DNA of 60,249 bases from an uncultured Nostoc sp. (GTDB taxonomy: Bacteria > Cyanobacteriota > Cyanobacteriia > Cyanobacteriales > Nostocaceae): the NCBI RefSeq assembly GCF_937863485.1, contig NZ_CALMFY010000198.1, positions 1-60,249 on the forward strand. Direction: 5' to 3'. Position numbers and translations under genes: made by a program. Below the pieces are notes generated by a model. That model had not been told where the DNA came from and searched no databases. It saw only the letters and a program-made list of their open reading frames with translations. Each line of letters begins with the position of its first letter. Position 1 is the stretch's first letter. Shown here piece by piece: positions 28,866 through 37,668 of the stretch.

Positions 28866-29843
28866 ATGAATACTTTTTTTTGTTCTGATGATTCACAGCA
28901 AGCGGGAGAAGATGTTATTGGTAGCGCCACCAATTATCAAGCTTATATTTTAGTTGAATGTCCTTTACCTTGGACGTCAGAAGCCTTTAATTCCAAATGG
29001 GTACCTGAGAATTTGAGGATTTTGGTGAAGGAAGTGAAGCGTGCTAAACTACCGATTAGATTCCTCTTAATTGCTAATGATGTATCACACAAAATAAACC
29101 ACACTACGCTTTTGATTTATCAAAAAGAAGAGGGACTAAGTACTGGATGCCATAAGCAAGAGTTTAAGCTAGCAAATATTGAGCAAGTAGCAGCAGTTGT
29201 CCAAAAATGGTTATGGGGTATCAGTTCTAATTCTGAGGTAGAAACCAGTGCAACTAAAGATATTTTAGTGTGTACCCACGGTAGCCATGATAAGTGCTGT
29301 GCCAGATATGGCGCTCCCTTTTATTTCAATGTTACAGGGAGTAATGCTGATTTGTGCTTGGACAATGTGCGAGTTTGGAAATCATCGCACTTTGGTGGAC
29401 ATCGGTTTGCACCAACAATCATAGACTTGCCAGAAGGAAGATACTATGGTCGTATCGATCAAGATTCATTTAGATCAATTTTGACTCGGACTGGCGATAT
29501 TCAATGCTTAAATAAAGTCTATCGAGGCTGGGGAATTTTGCCTGCTGCACTTCAGATTTTGGAAAGAGAATTAATCCTCTGCAATGGATGGGATTGGTTT
29601 AACTACAAAGTTGCAGGCAAAATTTTGGAGCAAAGTTTAGACAATAATACTATTCTGGGTGAGCTAAGTTTTGAACAACCTTCTGGTTCTCTCTACACTT
29701 ACCAGGCTAAACTTGTGAAAGATGAAACTAAAACTCAACAACTGAAGAGTTCATGCAATGCTACACAAGAGTTGGTCGTCACTAAATATGCTGTAGCTAG
29801 TCTTTGGCTTAGTTCTAGTAAAGTGATGAGTTATAGTGTATAA
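28866..29843 (+). CDS. Sucrase/ferredoxin-like protein (thioredoxin-fold [2Fe-2S] family)
   Basis: 325 residues from the ATG at 28866; a TTG at 28833 would add 11 residues. The family signature is clear: ILVECPLPWTSEAF early, and CTHGSHDKCCARYG, with cysteines and histidine placed as ligands of a thioredoxin-like [2Fe-2S] cluster, followed by WKSSHFGGHRFAPTIIDLPE. Proteins of this family are also called sucraseferredoxin-like; an actual sucrase role is not established. Cytoplasmic, standing alone. Confidence 0.82.
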   Translation: MNTFFCSDDSQQAGEDVIGSATNYQAYILVECPLPWTSEAFNSKWVPENLRILVKEVKRAKLPIRFLLIANDVSHKINHTTLLIYQKEEGLSTGCHKQEFKLANIEQVAAVVQKWLWGISSNSEVETSATKDILVCTHGSHDKCCARYGAPFYFNVTGSNADLCLDNVRVWKSSHFGGHRFAPTIIDLPEGRYYGRIDQDSFRSILTRTGDIQCLNKVYRGWGILPAALQILERELILCNGWDWFNYKVAGKILEQSLDNNTILGELSFEQPSGSLYTYQAKLVKDETKTQQLKSSCNATQELVVTKYAVASLWLSSSKVMSYSV

Positions 29844-29883
29844 AAAGCTAAGGGTATGCATCTACCTAATTTGTAATTTGTAA

Positions 29884-30095
29884 TGACCAGAAAGAAAAAG
29901 GTACAAGCCCCTAAATTTATTTATGGAAAATAAAAAAAATGTATTTCGAGATACGTAGTACAAGAAATACTACGTCAGTTGACTCAGAGCAACTAAATTT
30001 ATTTATGGGGTTCAAAATGTTTGAATGAGTGACTTTTGAATGAGTGACTTTTGACTTCCCCGAACGCAAGAGCGTCCCGTAGGGAAGGGGCTGAC
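29884..30095 (-). repeat. 212-bp dispersed repeat, copy B (inverted relative to copy A)
   Basis: Reverse complement of 14312-14523 with one mismatch in 212 bases. It lies in the spacer between the sucrase/ferredoxin-like gene and cnfR. Copies in opposite orientation 15.4 kb apart could support inversion of the segment between them. Confidence 0.85.
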
Positions 30096-30267
30096 GCTCT
30101 CTATAAGACGCTGCGTGTAGTTTACTTCCCCGTAGTGGTACGCAGACTCGCTAACGTAATTAAGAAAGTCAGTCAGATTTCATCTGGGTTTCCAGGCTTG
30201 TACCTGTAGCCTGATTTTAGAAAATTGGTATAACTCCTCATTTAGAATCCAAATTCAAAATCCAAAA
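30096..30267. repeat. Dispersed spacer repeat downstream of cnfR
   Basis: GACGCT...GTGGTACGCAGACTCGCTAAC (30092-30161) is a relative of the element at 18150-18220. The rest is the 3' flank of cnfR with ATCCAAATTCAAAATCCAAAATC type sequence. Confidence 0.45.
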
Positions 30268-31863
30268 TCAAGATTGATCCATATTTAGCACTTTTCGTAG
30301 CAGTACTTGGTCTTCTAATTTGACTTTTAAACGACCATTTTCGATATCTCGAATCCAGCTTTGGCTTTTACCTGTAAGCTTTGCCAACTCCCTCTGGGAG
30401 AGATTCAAATTTTTTCGCGCCTGCAAAATCTGTTCACCCAGCAAATCGTTTGTAGTTTTGGGCTTCCTTTTGGCTTTAGCAGTTCTTGTTTTCTTTTTTT
30501 CTGATTCTGAGATTTGCTGTTCCCACTCTGGTGGGAGTTCAAAAGCCAAAATCCGCGCATTCATTAGCAAATTCCACTTACCACGGGGGCCTGTGTCTGT
30601 GAGGCGAGTTTCAGCACCACCGTCATTAGTCCAAAATTCTAATGCTTCATCTGGATCTTCAGGAAGATCAACTAACTTCGCCCACAAAGGTTGAATTTCT
30701 GGTGGGTAAGTAACTGGGTCGAAAAGTGGTTTCATTCCATAATGATTAAGAATTTCCAAATCGCTTTCAAAAGTTCGCAGTAGACGTTTGCGTTCTTCCC
30801 GTTGTCTGGATGCAAGGGCGACTTTTTCTTCACCGTAAGCAATCCGCAGCAAGGTAGGAATAGTAATGCGTTGTTCTTTGCCCATTTTGGTTTTAAACAG
30901 CAGCCACAGCATTAGTCGGACTGCACCTTCATGTTGCTGCCAAATGCTCATGACTGTGGTTAACAGCGTTTTGGGGAGACTGCCGTATTGATAGAATGCA
31001 GTTCGCTCTTTACATGCTTGTTTGTTTAAGAAATATTGTGCCCAAATGCCTGCTTTTACTTTAAAAGTTAGCCCAACAAGATATTTGCATCCAAGATTGT
31101 CTTCTTGAAAGTGGTGCTGAATGTCCACCAGATGCCATAAGCGGCTGCCTGTAATAGAGAATCCGTTAATTCGACCTTGTTGAGGCCAATCAATCGAGAT
31201 AATCAGTGAGCAAGCTTGCTGAACGATATTTTTCATTAAAGCCAGCTTGGCAGCTTTGCTCAAGTCTTTGCGTTTCTCCATCCCCAAATATTTCTCAATT
31301 TGTCGCTCGTCGATCGCAAATTCTTGCTCCCAAGGTTGCTCTAAGGCTGTGGCATAAGCTGCAAAAATCAGATGTATGCAAGCGGCTCTAATGTCAAGTC
31401 CCTCAATTGCTGCTAAATCTGTGGCCTTGTCGCTAACTTTGAATGGATCTTGGATGTGAAAGGCGATCGCACCTCGGCCTTGGTTGACTTGTCGCCCATA
31501 AGATAGGTAGCCTTCTTCATCAGCTTCCCAATGTAGCGATGTGCGTTGCGCCAATACATTACAAGCTTCCCAAATAGCGATCGCCGAAGCAAATGGGTTA
31601 TTCTTGCCGTTAGAAAACAAGTCTAAGCTGGTAGCATCTCTAGGTTCAACTTTGCATCTCCCCTTTTTCGCCTGCCAGGGAATTGGAGAATTAGTTGGAC
31701 AAGCTATCACACATTGGGGTTCTGAATAATAGCCCTCACAATTATTACAAAGACCAGGATCAACCCAGTATTCATTGTTCTCTATTTTGATTGCACCCGT
31801 AGGACATTGGGGGCGGCAGTTGTCACATCCAACGCAACTGTTGTTAGGAATTGTATAAGGCAT
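30268..31863 (-). CDS. cnfR: CnfR/PatB nitrogen-fixation transcription activator
   Basis: 531 residues from the ATG at 31863, close to the 529 known for Anabaena PatB; an upstream ATG at 31935 adds 24 residues of less likely sequence. The N-terminus is a two-cluster ferredoxin domain with Cys10, 13, 16, 20 and Cys39, 42, 51, 55. The middle is a long unique region. The C-terminus (about 478-525) is a helix-turn-helix (LSQRELAKLTGKSQSWIRDIENG). CnfR switches on nif genes in low oxygen, and PatB loss impairs heterocyst function; oxygen sensing by the Fe-S clusters is the accepted model. It is divergent from fdxB and the cox genes, the same neighbourhood as in Nostoc PCC 7120. Confidence 0.93.
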   Translation of the reverse strand: MPYTIPNNSCVGCDNCRPQCPTGAIKIENNEYWVDPGLCNNCEGYYSEPQCVIACPTNSPIPWQAKKGRCKVEPRDATSLDLFSNGKNNPFASAIAIWEACNVLAQRTSLHWEADEEGYLSYGRQVNQGRGAIAFHIQDPFKVSDKATDLAAIEGLDIRAACIHLIFAAYATALEQPWEQEFAIDERQIEKYLGMEKRKDLSKAAKLALMKNIVQQACSLIISIDWPQQGRINGFSITGSRLWHLVDIQHHFQEDNLGCKYLVGLTFKVKAGIWAQYFLNKQACKERTAFYQYGSLPKTLLTTVMSIWQQHEGAVRLMLWLLFKTKMGKEQRITIPTLLRIAYGEEKVALASRQREERKRLLRTFESDLEILNHYGMKPLFDPVTYPPEIQPLWAKLVDLPEDPDEALEFWTNDGGAETRLTDTGPRGKWNLLMNARILAFELPPEWEQQISESEKKKTRTAKAKRKPKTTNDLLGEQILQARKNLNLSQRELAKLTGKSQSWIRDIENGRLKVKLEDQVLLRKVLNMDQS

Positions 31864-32926
31864 ATGGCTCTTTTCCCACTCTAATCGTTGAGATGTCTGG
31901 CTCAGGTCTCCCCTGGATGAGTCCTGTTTATTCATGACTCGCTACCACATTATTTTTCTGGCGAGAATAATATTTTCTCACCACACTCACTCCCCACATC
32001 CATATTTTTACTTTGTATCCAATTAAAAGCTATTTAAGGCTTGAAAACATAGCCTAATAAAACTTCTTTATTAACTATACATTTCATAAAAAAAATGATG
32101 AGTTTGTTCGTCCTGAGCTTAGAAAAAAAACTTAACATTTATTTAATTACGCACTTAATGAACATTTTAATTTTGACTACAAACTGTTTATAGAAAATAT
32201 TTAAATCTATTCTAATTATATTTTACCTGACTTATTAATAATTTTAATATTTAATATCTAATAATATTCTGCCATAAAAATTACAGTTAATTTATAAATT
32301 GATTTTGTTTATTTATGGCAAAAAGCAATATTTGTTTTGTCAGCATTTACCTAAATATTTAAATCAAACTAAATTGATGATTATTGTTGCTTTATAAAAT
32401 ACATATTGCAGATATGAAATTGTAACTAATAAACATTTGGTTTTGTATATAAATATACTGTTTATCTAGATTTGTTTGCCAAAATATAAATATAGTTGAA
32501 AAATAATATCATTACTCTTATAGATATAGTTGTATTTGCTAGAAATAATAGTTAAATCGGCGGTTAGAAACTGAATTTACATAAGGCTTTACTCACGGAG
32601 GTAGGTTGGAAACCCTCAATTTCTCCTTCTCTCGTTCCTATGGTTGTTTGATTAGGGGCTGCTGCCTCCAGTCATACATTGAGTCAGAGACTCTATGAAT
32701 GCGTTCCCATGCGGAGCATGGGAACGAGGAAAACTTAAACATTCGTAATTATTATTAGGAATAAATTTCATCTATTATTTGAAATAAAAAAGGATGTAAA
32801 ATTGTGTTCAAGGTTATCGAAATTTGATGAGACAAAAGTAAGTTTTGAATATAAATAAATAAAATATTAGGATAATATGATTAAAGTCCAAACAGATTGA
32901 CAGGCAAAATTGCCGAGGATTTCTTC
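31864..32926. promoter_or_regulatory. Divergent cnfR-fdxB control region
   Basis: About 1.06 kb, very AT-rich, with no gene. It must hold the cnfR promoter and the fdxB promoter. A GC-richer island (about 32570-32730) interrupts it; this contains GGAGGTAGGTTGGAAACCC, TTGAGTCAGAGACTC and a perfect hairpin at 32702-32726. I could not identify a confident NtcA (GTA-N8-TAC) box by eye. Confidence 0.55.
32702..32726. repeat. Perfect palindromic hairpin in the fdxB upstream region
   Basis: CGTTCCCATGC-GGA-GCATGGGAACG, 11-bp perfect stem with a 3-nt loop. Such CGTTCCCA palindromes are scattered through Nostoc genomes; this copy ends about 200 bases before fdxB. Confidence 0.75.
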
Positions 32927-33220
32927 ATGGCACAACTCACTGGTTTGACATTTGGCGGTAAGACTTGGACACCAAAATTTGCTCAGGAAATTGACAAGGA
33001 AAAATGTATCGGCTGTGGCAGATGCGTTAAAGTATGCGGGTACAATGTGCTAGGTTTAAAGGCACTCAATGAAGAAGGGGAATTTGTGGAAGATGAAGAT
33101 GAAGAAGAAGTTGAACGGAAAGTAATGGCAGTTACTTCTCCAGATAACTGTATTGGTTGTGAAGCGTGTTCACGGATTTGTCCCAAGAACTGCTACACCC
33201 ATGTTGAATTAAGCAATTAA
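32927..33220 (+). CDS. fdxB: Ferredoxin III, nif-type 2[4Fe-4S] (FdxB)
   Basis: 97 residues from the ATG at 32927; the longer frame upstream is not conserved in type. Two cluster motifs are visible: [15 protein letters not shown] and [15 protein letters not shown]. An acidic loop ([12 protein letters not shown]) sits between them. This ferredoxin is found almost only with nitrogen fixation and probably carries electrons in or near nitrogenase maturation. It sits between cnfR and coxB, as in Nostoc PCC 7120. Confidence 0.93.
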   Translation: MAQLTGLTFGGKTWTPKFAQEIDKEKCIGCGRCVKVCGYNVLGLKALNEEGEFVEDEDEEEVERKVMAVTSPDNCIGCEACSRICPKNCYTHVELSN

Positions 33221-33742
33221 AGTTTTTGGAGTTAGTCAAAATTGTTGTTCATTCAAGGAGGCACTGTTTGTATAAAGCGCAAATGTGCTAGGCAAGGTAA
33301 CTTGAGGGGAATACTCAATATTTACTGGAGCTAGATAAAAAGTTCACAGTAAACAAATCCGTAAATCGCAAATTGTTAGCTATTAACAAATTTAAACTTG
33401 CTGCTAATATAGCCTAATCAATATTAGGACTAACAGTGCCCTCTTGGAACAACTAGCTTTTCTGGAAGCAGGGGGCTACCTTTGTCATAGGAGTGGAAAT
33501 ATAATTTGTAATTTTATGGGGGAAAGATATGGAAAAAATCTGGAAGTTTCCCCCCTTTTTTCTAGCTGCACGTTAGAAAGTTAATAAGTGAAAACAAAAA
33601 AACGCTGCCCTGTGAAAATGTAAAACCTAGTAGTTACAAACAGGGAATGGGAAATGGGGAATAGGGAATAGATAACAATGCCCAATGCCCAAAACCCAGA
33701 AAATCACACCTTAAAAGACGGTTTACAAAGCAGGTAGCATGT
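33221..33742. promoter_or_regulatory. Spacer and presumed promoter region of coxBAC
   Basis: About 520 bases without a gene. It contains a T-rich run after GGAAGTTTCCCCCC, purine-rich GGGAATGGGAAATGGGGAAT repeats near 33640-33670, and finally the coxB start region. A separate promoter for cox is likely given the distance from fdxB. Confidence 0.45.
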
Positions 33743-34747
33743 ATGCAACAAGTTCCTGTTTCACTATGGACTCTGGTTGCTGGGATAGTAGTTACAGCAA
33801 TCAGCATTTGGATTGGTCAAAACCACACTCTCATGCCGGTGCAAGCATCGCTACAAGCGCCTTTGGTAGACGGTTTTTTCAACGTCATGTTTACCATTGC
33901 GATCGCACTCTTCTTAGTGGTAGAAGGAACAATTGTAGTTTTTTTGATTCAGTTTCGTCGCCGTCGGGGTGACGATACCGATGGGGTGTCAATAGAAGGT
34001 AACTTGCCCTTAGAAGTCTTTTGGACAGCAATTCCAACAGTGATTGTCCTCCTCTTGGGCATCTACAGTGTAGATGTTTTTAACCGAATGGGAGGCTTTG
34101 ATCCTGCGGGTCATCCTCATTCAGCAGCTCATGTTGCTCAGATGCCGGGAACCGCTCTGGCTGCCACATTAAGCGATACTTCCCAAGCGACAACTGCCCC
34201 GTCAATTGCCCCAACAATTGGTATCGGCGCGTCTCCTCAAACCTTAAACAAACCAGCCGACTTAGTTGTTGATGTCAAAGGGATGCAGTACGCCTGGTTA
34301 TTTAACTACCCTGATAGTGGCATTACCTCTGGGGAATTGCACATTCCCGTCGGTGCTGATGTCCAACTCAACCTTTCAGCACAAGATGTAATTCACTCAT
34401 TCTGGGTGCCAAACTTCCGCTTGAAGCAAGATGCACTTCCCGGTATCCCTACTGAACTACGATTTGTTGCCACCAAACCAGGTACATATCCCGTAGTTTG
34501 TGCTGAGTTGTGCGGTGGTTATCACGGTTCAATGCGGACACAGGTAATTGTCCACACACCGGAAGAATATAAAAGCTGGCGGACAGAAAACCAGATTGCT
34601 CAAAAGGAAAACCTAAATCAAGTCGTTGCAGTTAATCCAGCCGACTTATCAATATCAGAGTTTCTCGCGCCCCACACCCATGATATGGGAATTAGTGCAG
34701 CAACTCTAGAGTCAGTAGTCATGAGTCAAGAGTACAGACGCGATTAA
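33743..34747 (+). CDS. coxB: Cytochrome c oxidase subunit II
   Basis: 334 residues. Two membrane helices (about 8-25 and 45-69, then 90-110) anchor a periplasmic/lumenal cupredoxin domain with the full CuA site: His in DVIHSFWVP and CAELCGGYHGSM (two Cys, Glu, His, Met). Aromatic residues for electron entry (QYAWLFNYP) are present. It receives electrons from cytochrome c or plastocyanin. The gene is first of coxBAC beside cnfR and fdxB, which fits the heterocyst oxidase (cox2) of Nostoc PCC 7120. The last codons (YRRD and stop) lie inside a palindromic repeat, so its natural C-terminus was likely altered by that repeat. Confidence 0.96.
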   Translation: MQQVPVSLWTLVAGIVVTAISIWIGQNHTLMPVQASLQAPLVDGFFNVMFTIAIALFLVVEGTIVVFLIQFRRRRGDDTDGVSIEGNLPLEVFWTAIPTVIVLLLGIYSVDVFNRMGGFDPAGHPHSAAHVAQMPGTALAATLSDTSQATTAPSIAPTIGIGASPQTLNKPADLVVDVKGMQYAWLFNYPDSGITSGELHIPVGADVQLNLSAQDVIHSFWVPNFRLKQDALPGIPTELRFVATKPGTYPVVCAELCGGYHGSMRTQVIVHTPEEYKSWRTENQIAQKENLNQVVAVNPADLSISEFLAPHTHDMGISAATLESVVMSQEYRRD

Positions 34748-34799
34748 TCGCGTCTGTACAAGAGTCAAGAGTAGAGATGCGATTAATCGCGTCTGTACA
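34732..34799. repeat. Two palindromic repeats, core GACGCGATTAATCGCGTC
   Basis: A perfect 28-bp palindrome lies at 34732-34759 and a slightly changed copy at 34772-34798, separated by AAGAGTCAAGAGTAGA. The first overlaps the coxB stop codon. The same core occurs at 37612-37639, 41161-41178 and 41192-41209. They sit in the coxB-coxA gap and could fold in the mRNA. Confidence 0.9.
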
Positions 34800-34843
34800 A
34801 GAGTCAAAAGTTTGACCCTGGACTTTGCATAACGGGAAAAAAT

Positions 34844-36532
34844 ATGACGCAGGTAGAATTTCCACGGAATACTCCACCAGAAGAAAATAAACCGAAAATG
34901 GTAGTTGGCCACACCTCCCATCCGCAGGCGTGGAAATGGCAAGACTATTTTACATTTAATGTTGACCACAAGGTTATTGGTATCCAATACCTAGTGACGG
35001 CGTTCGTGTTCTATCTGATCGGCGGACTGATGGCGATCGCTCTCCGTGTCGAATTAGCAACACCAGATGCAGACTTCCTCGACCCCAATCTGTATAACGC
35101 TTTCATGACCAATCACGGGACGATTATGATCTTCCTGTGGATTGTCCCCAGCGCCATTGGGGGATTTGGTAACTTTTTGGTGCCCTTGATGGTCGGTGCT
35201 AGGGATATGGCTTTCCCGAAGCTGAATGCGATCGCCTTTTGGTTAAATCCACCAGCAGGTGCGCTGATATTAGGTAGTTTCATCTTTGGCGGTTCGCAAT
35301 CGGGTTGGACAGCTTATCCACCCTTGAGCTTGGTGACAGCACCAATCGCTCAAACTATGTGGATACTTGCGATCGTCTTGGTGGGAACTTCCTCAATTTT
35401 GGGTTCGCTGAACTTTGTGATCACCATTTTGTTGATGAAGGTTCCTAGCATGAAATGGGATCAAGTGCCCTTGTTTTGCTGGGCAATCTTGGCAACCTCC
35501 CTGCTAGCACTTCTCTCCACACCTGTATTAGCAGCGGGTTTAATTCTGCTGTTGTTTGACCTCAACTTTGGTACTTCCTTCTTTAAACCAGATGCAGGCG
35601 GTAACGTTGTAATTTATCAACACTTATTCTGGTTTTATTCTCACCCGGCAGTATATTTAATGATTCTGCCCATCTTCGGCATCATGTCGGAGGTAATTCC
35701 AGTTCACTCCCGCAAGCCAATCTTTGGCTATAAAGCGATCGCTTATTCTAGTGTGGCAATCTGCGTTGTGGGTTTGTTCGTCTGGGTACACCATATGTTT
35801 ACCAGTGGCACACCCGGTTGGATGCGGATGTTCTTCACCATCTCCACACTGATAGTTGCAGTTCCCACTGGCGTTAAAATTTTTGCCTGGGTTGCTACCC
35901 TTTGGGGTGGTAAAATCCGCTTCACCAGCGCGATGCTTTTCGCCATTGGCTTATTGTCCATGTTTGTCATGGGCGGCTTAAGTGGTGTGACGATGGGAAC
36001 AGCCCCCTTTGATGTTCATGTCCACGATACATATTATGTAGTAGGACATTTCCACTACGTTCTGTTTGGCGGTTCCGTGTTTGGCATTTACGCCGGCATT
36101 TATCATTGGTTCCCCAAAATGACCGGACGAATGCTGAATGAAACCTGGGGTCGCATTCACTTTGCCCTCACCTTCATCGGCACAAATCTGACCTTTTTAC
36201 CCATGCACGAGTTGGGTTTGCAAGGAATGCCGCGACGAGTGGCAATGTATGACCCCCAATTTATCGACCTCAATAAAATTTGTACCTATGGTTCAATTGT
36301 TTTGGGGATATCGGTAATTCCCTTTGCGATCAATATTATCTATAGTTGGCTAAAGGGGCCCTTGGCAGGTGATAATCCTTGGCAAGCTTTGACCTTAGAA
36401 TGGACAACTAGCTCACCACCTGCAATTGAAAACTGGGAAGTGTTGCCGGTTGTGACTCATGGCCCTTATGACTATGGTAATGGTCACAGTACTAAAATAC
36501 AGCCATCTGCAACGCCGGAAGCTACTGCTTAG
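34844..36532 (+). CDS. coxA: Cytochrome c oxidase subunit I
   Basis: 562 residues with 12 or more membrane helices. Haem and CuB ligands are visible: His in NHGTIMIF, the HPAVY histidine of helix VI, the HH pair in WVHHMF and the two histidines in VVGHFHYV. The glutamate found in helix VI of A1-type oxidases is absent; the motif reads WFYSHPAVY, with the tyrosine-serine pair that defines A2-type enzymes. The K-channel lysine is present (FGYKAIAYSS) and the D-channel aspartate is in GARDMAFP. It reduces oxygen to water and pumps protons, here presumably keeping heterocysts low in oxygen. Confidence 0.97.
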   Translation: MTQVEFPRNTPPEENKPKMVVGHTSHPQAWKWQDYFTFNVDHKVIGIQYLVTAFVFYLIGGLMAIALRVELATPDADFLDPNLYNAFMTNHGTIMIFLWIVPSAIGGFGNFLVPLMVGARDMAFPKLNAIAFWLNPPAGALILGSFIFGGSQSGWTAYPPLSLVTAPIAQTMWILAIVLVGTSSILGSLNFVITILLMKVPSMKWDQVPLFCWAILATSLLALLSTPVLAAGLILLLFDLNFGTSFFKPDAGGNVVIYQHLFWFYSHPAVYLMILPIFGIMSEVIPVHSRKPIFGYKAIAYSSVAICVVGLFVWVHHMFTSGTPGWMRMFFTISTLIVAVPTGVKIFAWVATLWGGKIRFTSAMLFAIGLLSMFVMGGLSGVTMGTAPFDVHVHDTYYVVGHFHYVLFGGSVFGIYAGIYHWFPKMTGRMLNETWGRIHFALTFIGTNLTFLPMHELGLQGMPRRVAMYDPQFIDLNKICTYGSIVLGISVIPFAINIIYSWLKGPLAGDNPWQALTLEWTTSSPPAIENWEVLPVVTHGPYDYGNGHSTKIQPSATPEATA

Positions 36533-36593
36533 TTAGTAGAGTGAGTACTGCGATCGCACTCAAGGTGACTGCAATTTCTAGTTATTTGATTTG

Positions 36594-36830
36594 AAAACTC
36601 GAAACTCCAAGCTTGGAACTCGGAACTTGAGCATTATTACTCGAAACTCCAAGCTTGGAACTTGGAACTTCAAGCTTGGAACTCGAAACTCCGAGCTTGG
36701 AACTCGAAACTCCGAGCTTGGAACTCGGAACTCCAAGCTTGGAACTCGAAACTTGAGCATTATTATTCGGAACTCCGAGATTAGAACTCGGAACTCCGAG
36801 CTTGGAACTTGAAACTCGGAATTTTGAGAA
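36594..36830. repeat. 21-bp-period tandem array between coxA and coxC
   Basis: Units of about 21 bp of the form GAACTCGAAACTCCGAGCTTG repeat roughly ten times with changes, interrupted twice by a TTGAGCATTATTA segment. Both strands carry long open frames because the period is a multiple of 3 (for example TRNSKLG repeats), but no start site looks real. It fills most of the 339-bp gap in the cox operon. Confidence 0.85.
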
Positions 36831-36871
36831 TTTCTGAACAAGTGAAGAGTTTGGTTAAATAAGGATTTTGG

Positions 36872-37558
36872 ATGAGGAATGAAAATTTGCCGCTTCAGAC
36901 TTCATTCTTTATTCAAACTTCCACAACAGACACAGTGGATAATATTGTCAATAAATCTATGACTATAGCTACAACAACGAGCGAAGATCACAGTGTAGGA
37001 CACGAAGAACATCCAGATTTAAGAGTTTGGGGACTGTTAACCTTCCTCGCCTCTGAATCCCTTATGTTTGGGGGATTTTTTGCCACTTATTTGTTTTTTA
37101 GAGGTACTACAGCCGTTTGGCCTCCAGAAGGGAGTGAAGTAGAACTACTTGTACCGACGATTAACACCATTATTCTAGTGTCCAGTAGTTTCGTGATTCA
37201 CTTCGGTGATACGGCGATTAAAAAGAATGATGTCAAGGGAATGCAACTGTGGTATGGAATTACTGCAATCATGGGTGCAATTTTCTTGGGTGGTCAGGTT
37301 TATGAGTACTCGACTTTAGGATATGGTCTGACTACCAACGTCTTCGCCAACTGCTTTTATATCATGACTGGGTTCCACGGTTTGCACGTTTTTGTGGGAC
37401 TGTTATTGATATTACGTGTATTGTGGCGATCGCGCCGTCCCGGTGAATATTCTGCAACCAATCATACTTTCATCGAAATGACAGAAATTTACTGGCACTT
37501 CGTAGACATTATCTGGATTGTATTATTCACCTTGGTGTACGTTCTGACTCTGTTTTAA
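36872..37558 (+). CDS. coxC: Cytochrome c oxidase subunit III
   Basis: 228 residues; AAGGA lies 8 bases before this ATG. A shorter version from the ATG at 36959 (199 residues) is closer to the usual subunit III length, so the true start is uncertain. Five membrane helices follow the conserved EEHPDLRVWGLLTFLASESLMFGGFFATYLFFRG. YIMTGFHGLHVFVGLLLI and the final EIYWHFVDIIWIVLF segments are typical. It completes coxBAC. Confidence 0.93.
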   Translation: MRNENLPLQTSFFIQTSTTDTVDNIVNKSMTIATTTSEDHSVGHEEHPDLRVWGLLTFLASESLMFGGFFATYLFFRGTTAVWPPEGSEVELLVPTINTIILVSSSFVIHFGDTAIKKNDVKGMQLWYGITAIMGAIFLGGQVYEYSTLGYGLTTNVFANCFYIMTGFHGLHVFVGLLLILRVLWRSRRPGEYSATNHTFIEMTEIYWHFVDIIWIVLFTLVYVLTLF

Positions 37559-37567
37559 CAAAAGTTA

Positions 37568-37596
37568 GGAGTTAGAAGTTAAGAATTTCTAACTCC
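37568..37596 (+). terminator. Terminator-like hairpin after coxC
   Basis: GGAGTTAGAA pairs with TTCTAACTCC (10 perfect bp, 9-nt loop), starting about 10 bases after the coxC stop. No long T-run follows, so read-through into the next gene is possible. Confidence 0.5.
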
Positions 37597-37611
37597 TCAC
37601 TCTTAACTCCT

Positions 37612-37639
37612 GTACAGACGCGATTAATCGCGTCTCTAC
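37612..37639. repeat. Palindromic repeat, core GACGCGATTAATCGCGTC
   Basis: A further copy of the coxB-coxA palindrome, one mismatch from perfect. It lies 30 bases before the TPR-like gene. Confidence 0.9.
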
Positions 37640-37668
37640 TCCTAACTCTCCATCTCCAGGAGTTTATT

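Noticed and set aside
32580..32730. Possible riboswitch or small RNA in the GC island upstream of fdxB
   Set aside because: The words and the palindrome match the common scattered spacer repeats; no known riboswitch core is visible.
36578..36841. Minus- and plus-strand frames through the coxA-coxC array
   Set aside because: Both strands are open only because the repeat unit has no stops; no start signals, and the product is a simple repeat.
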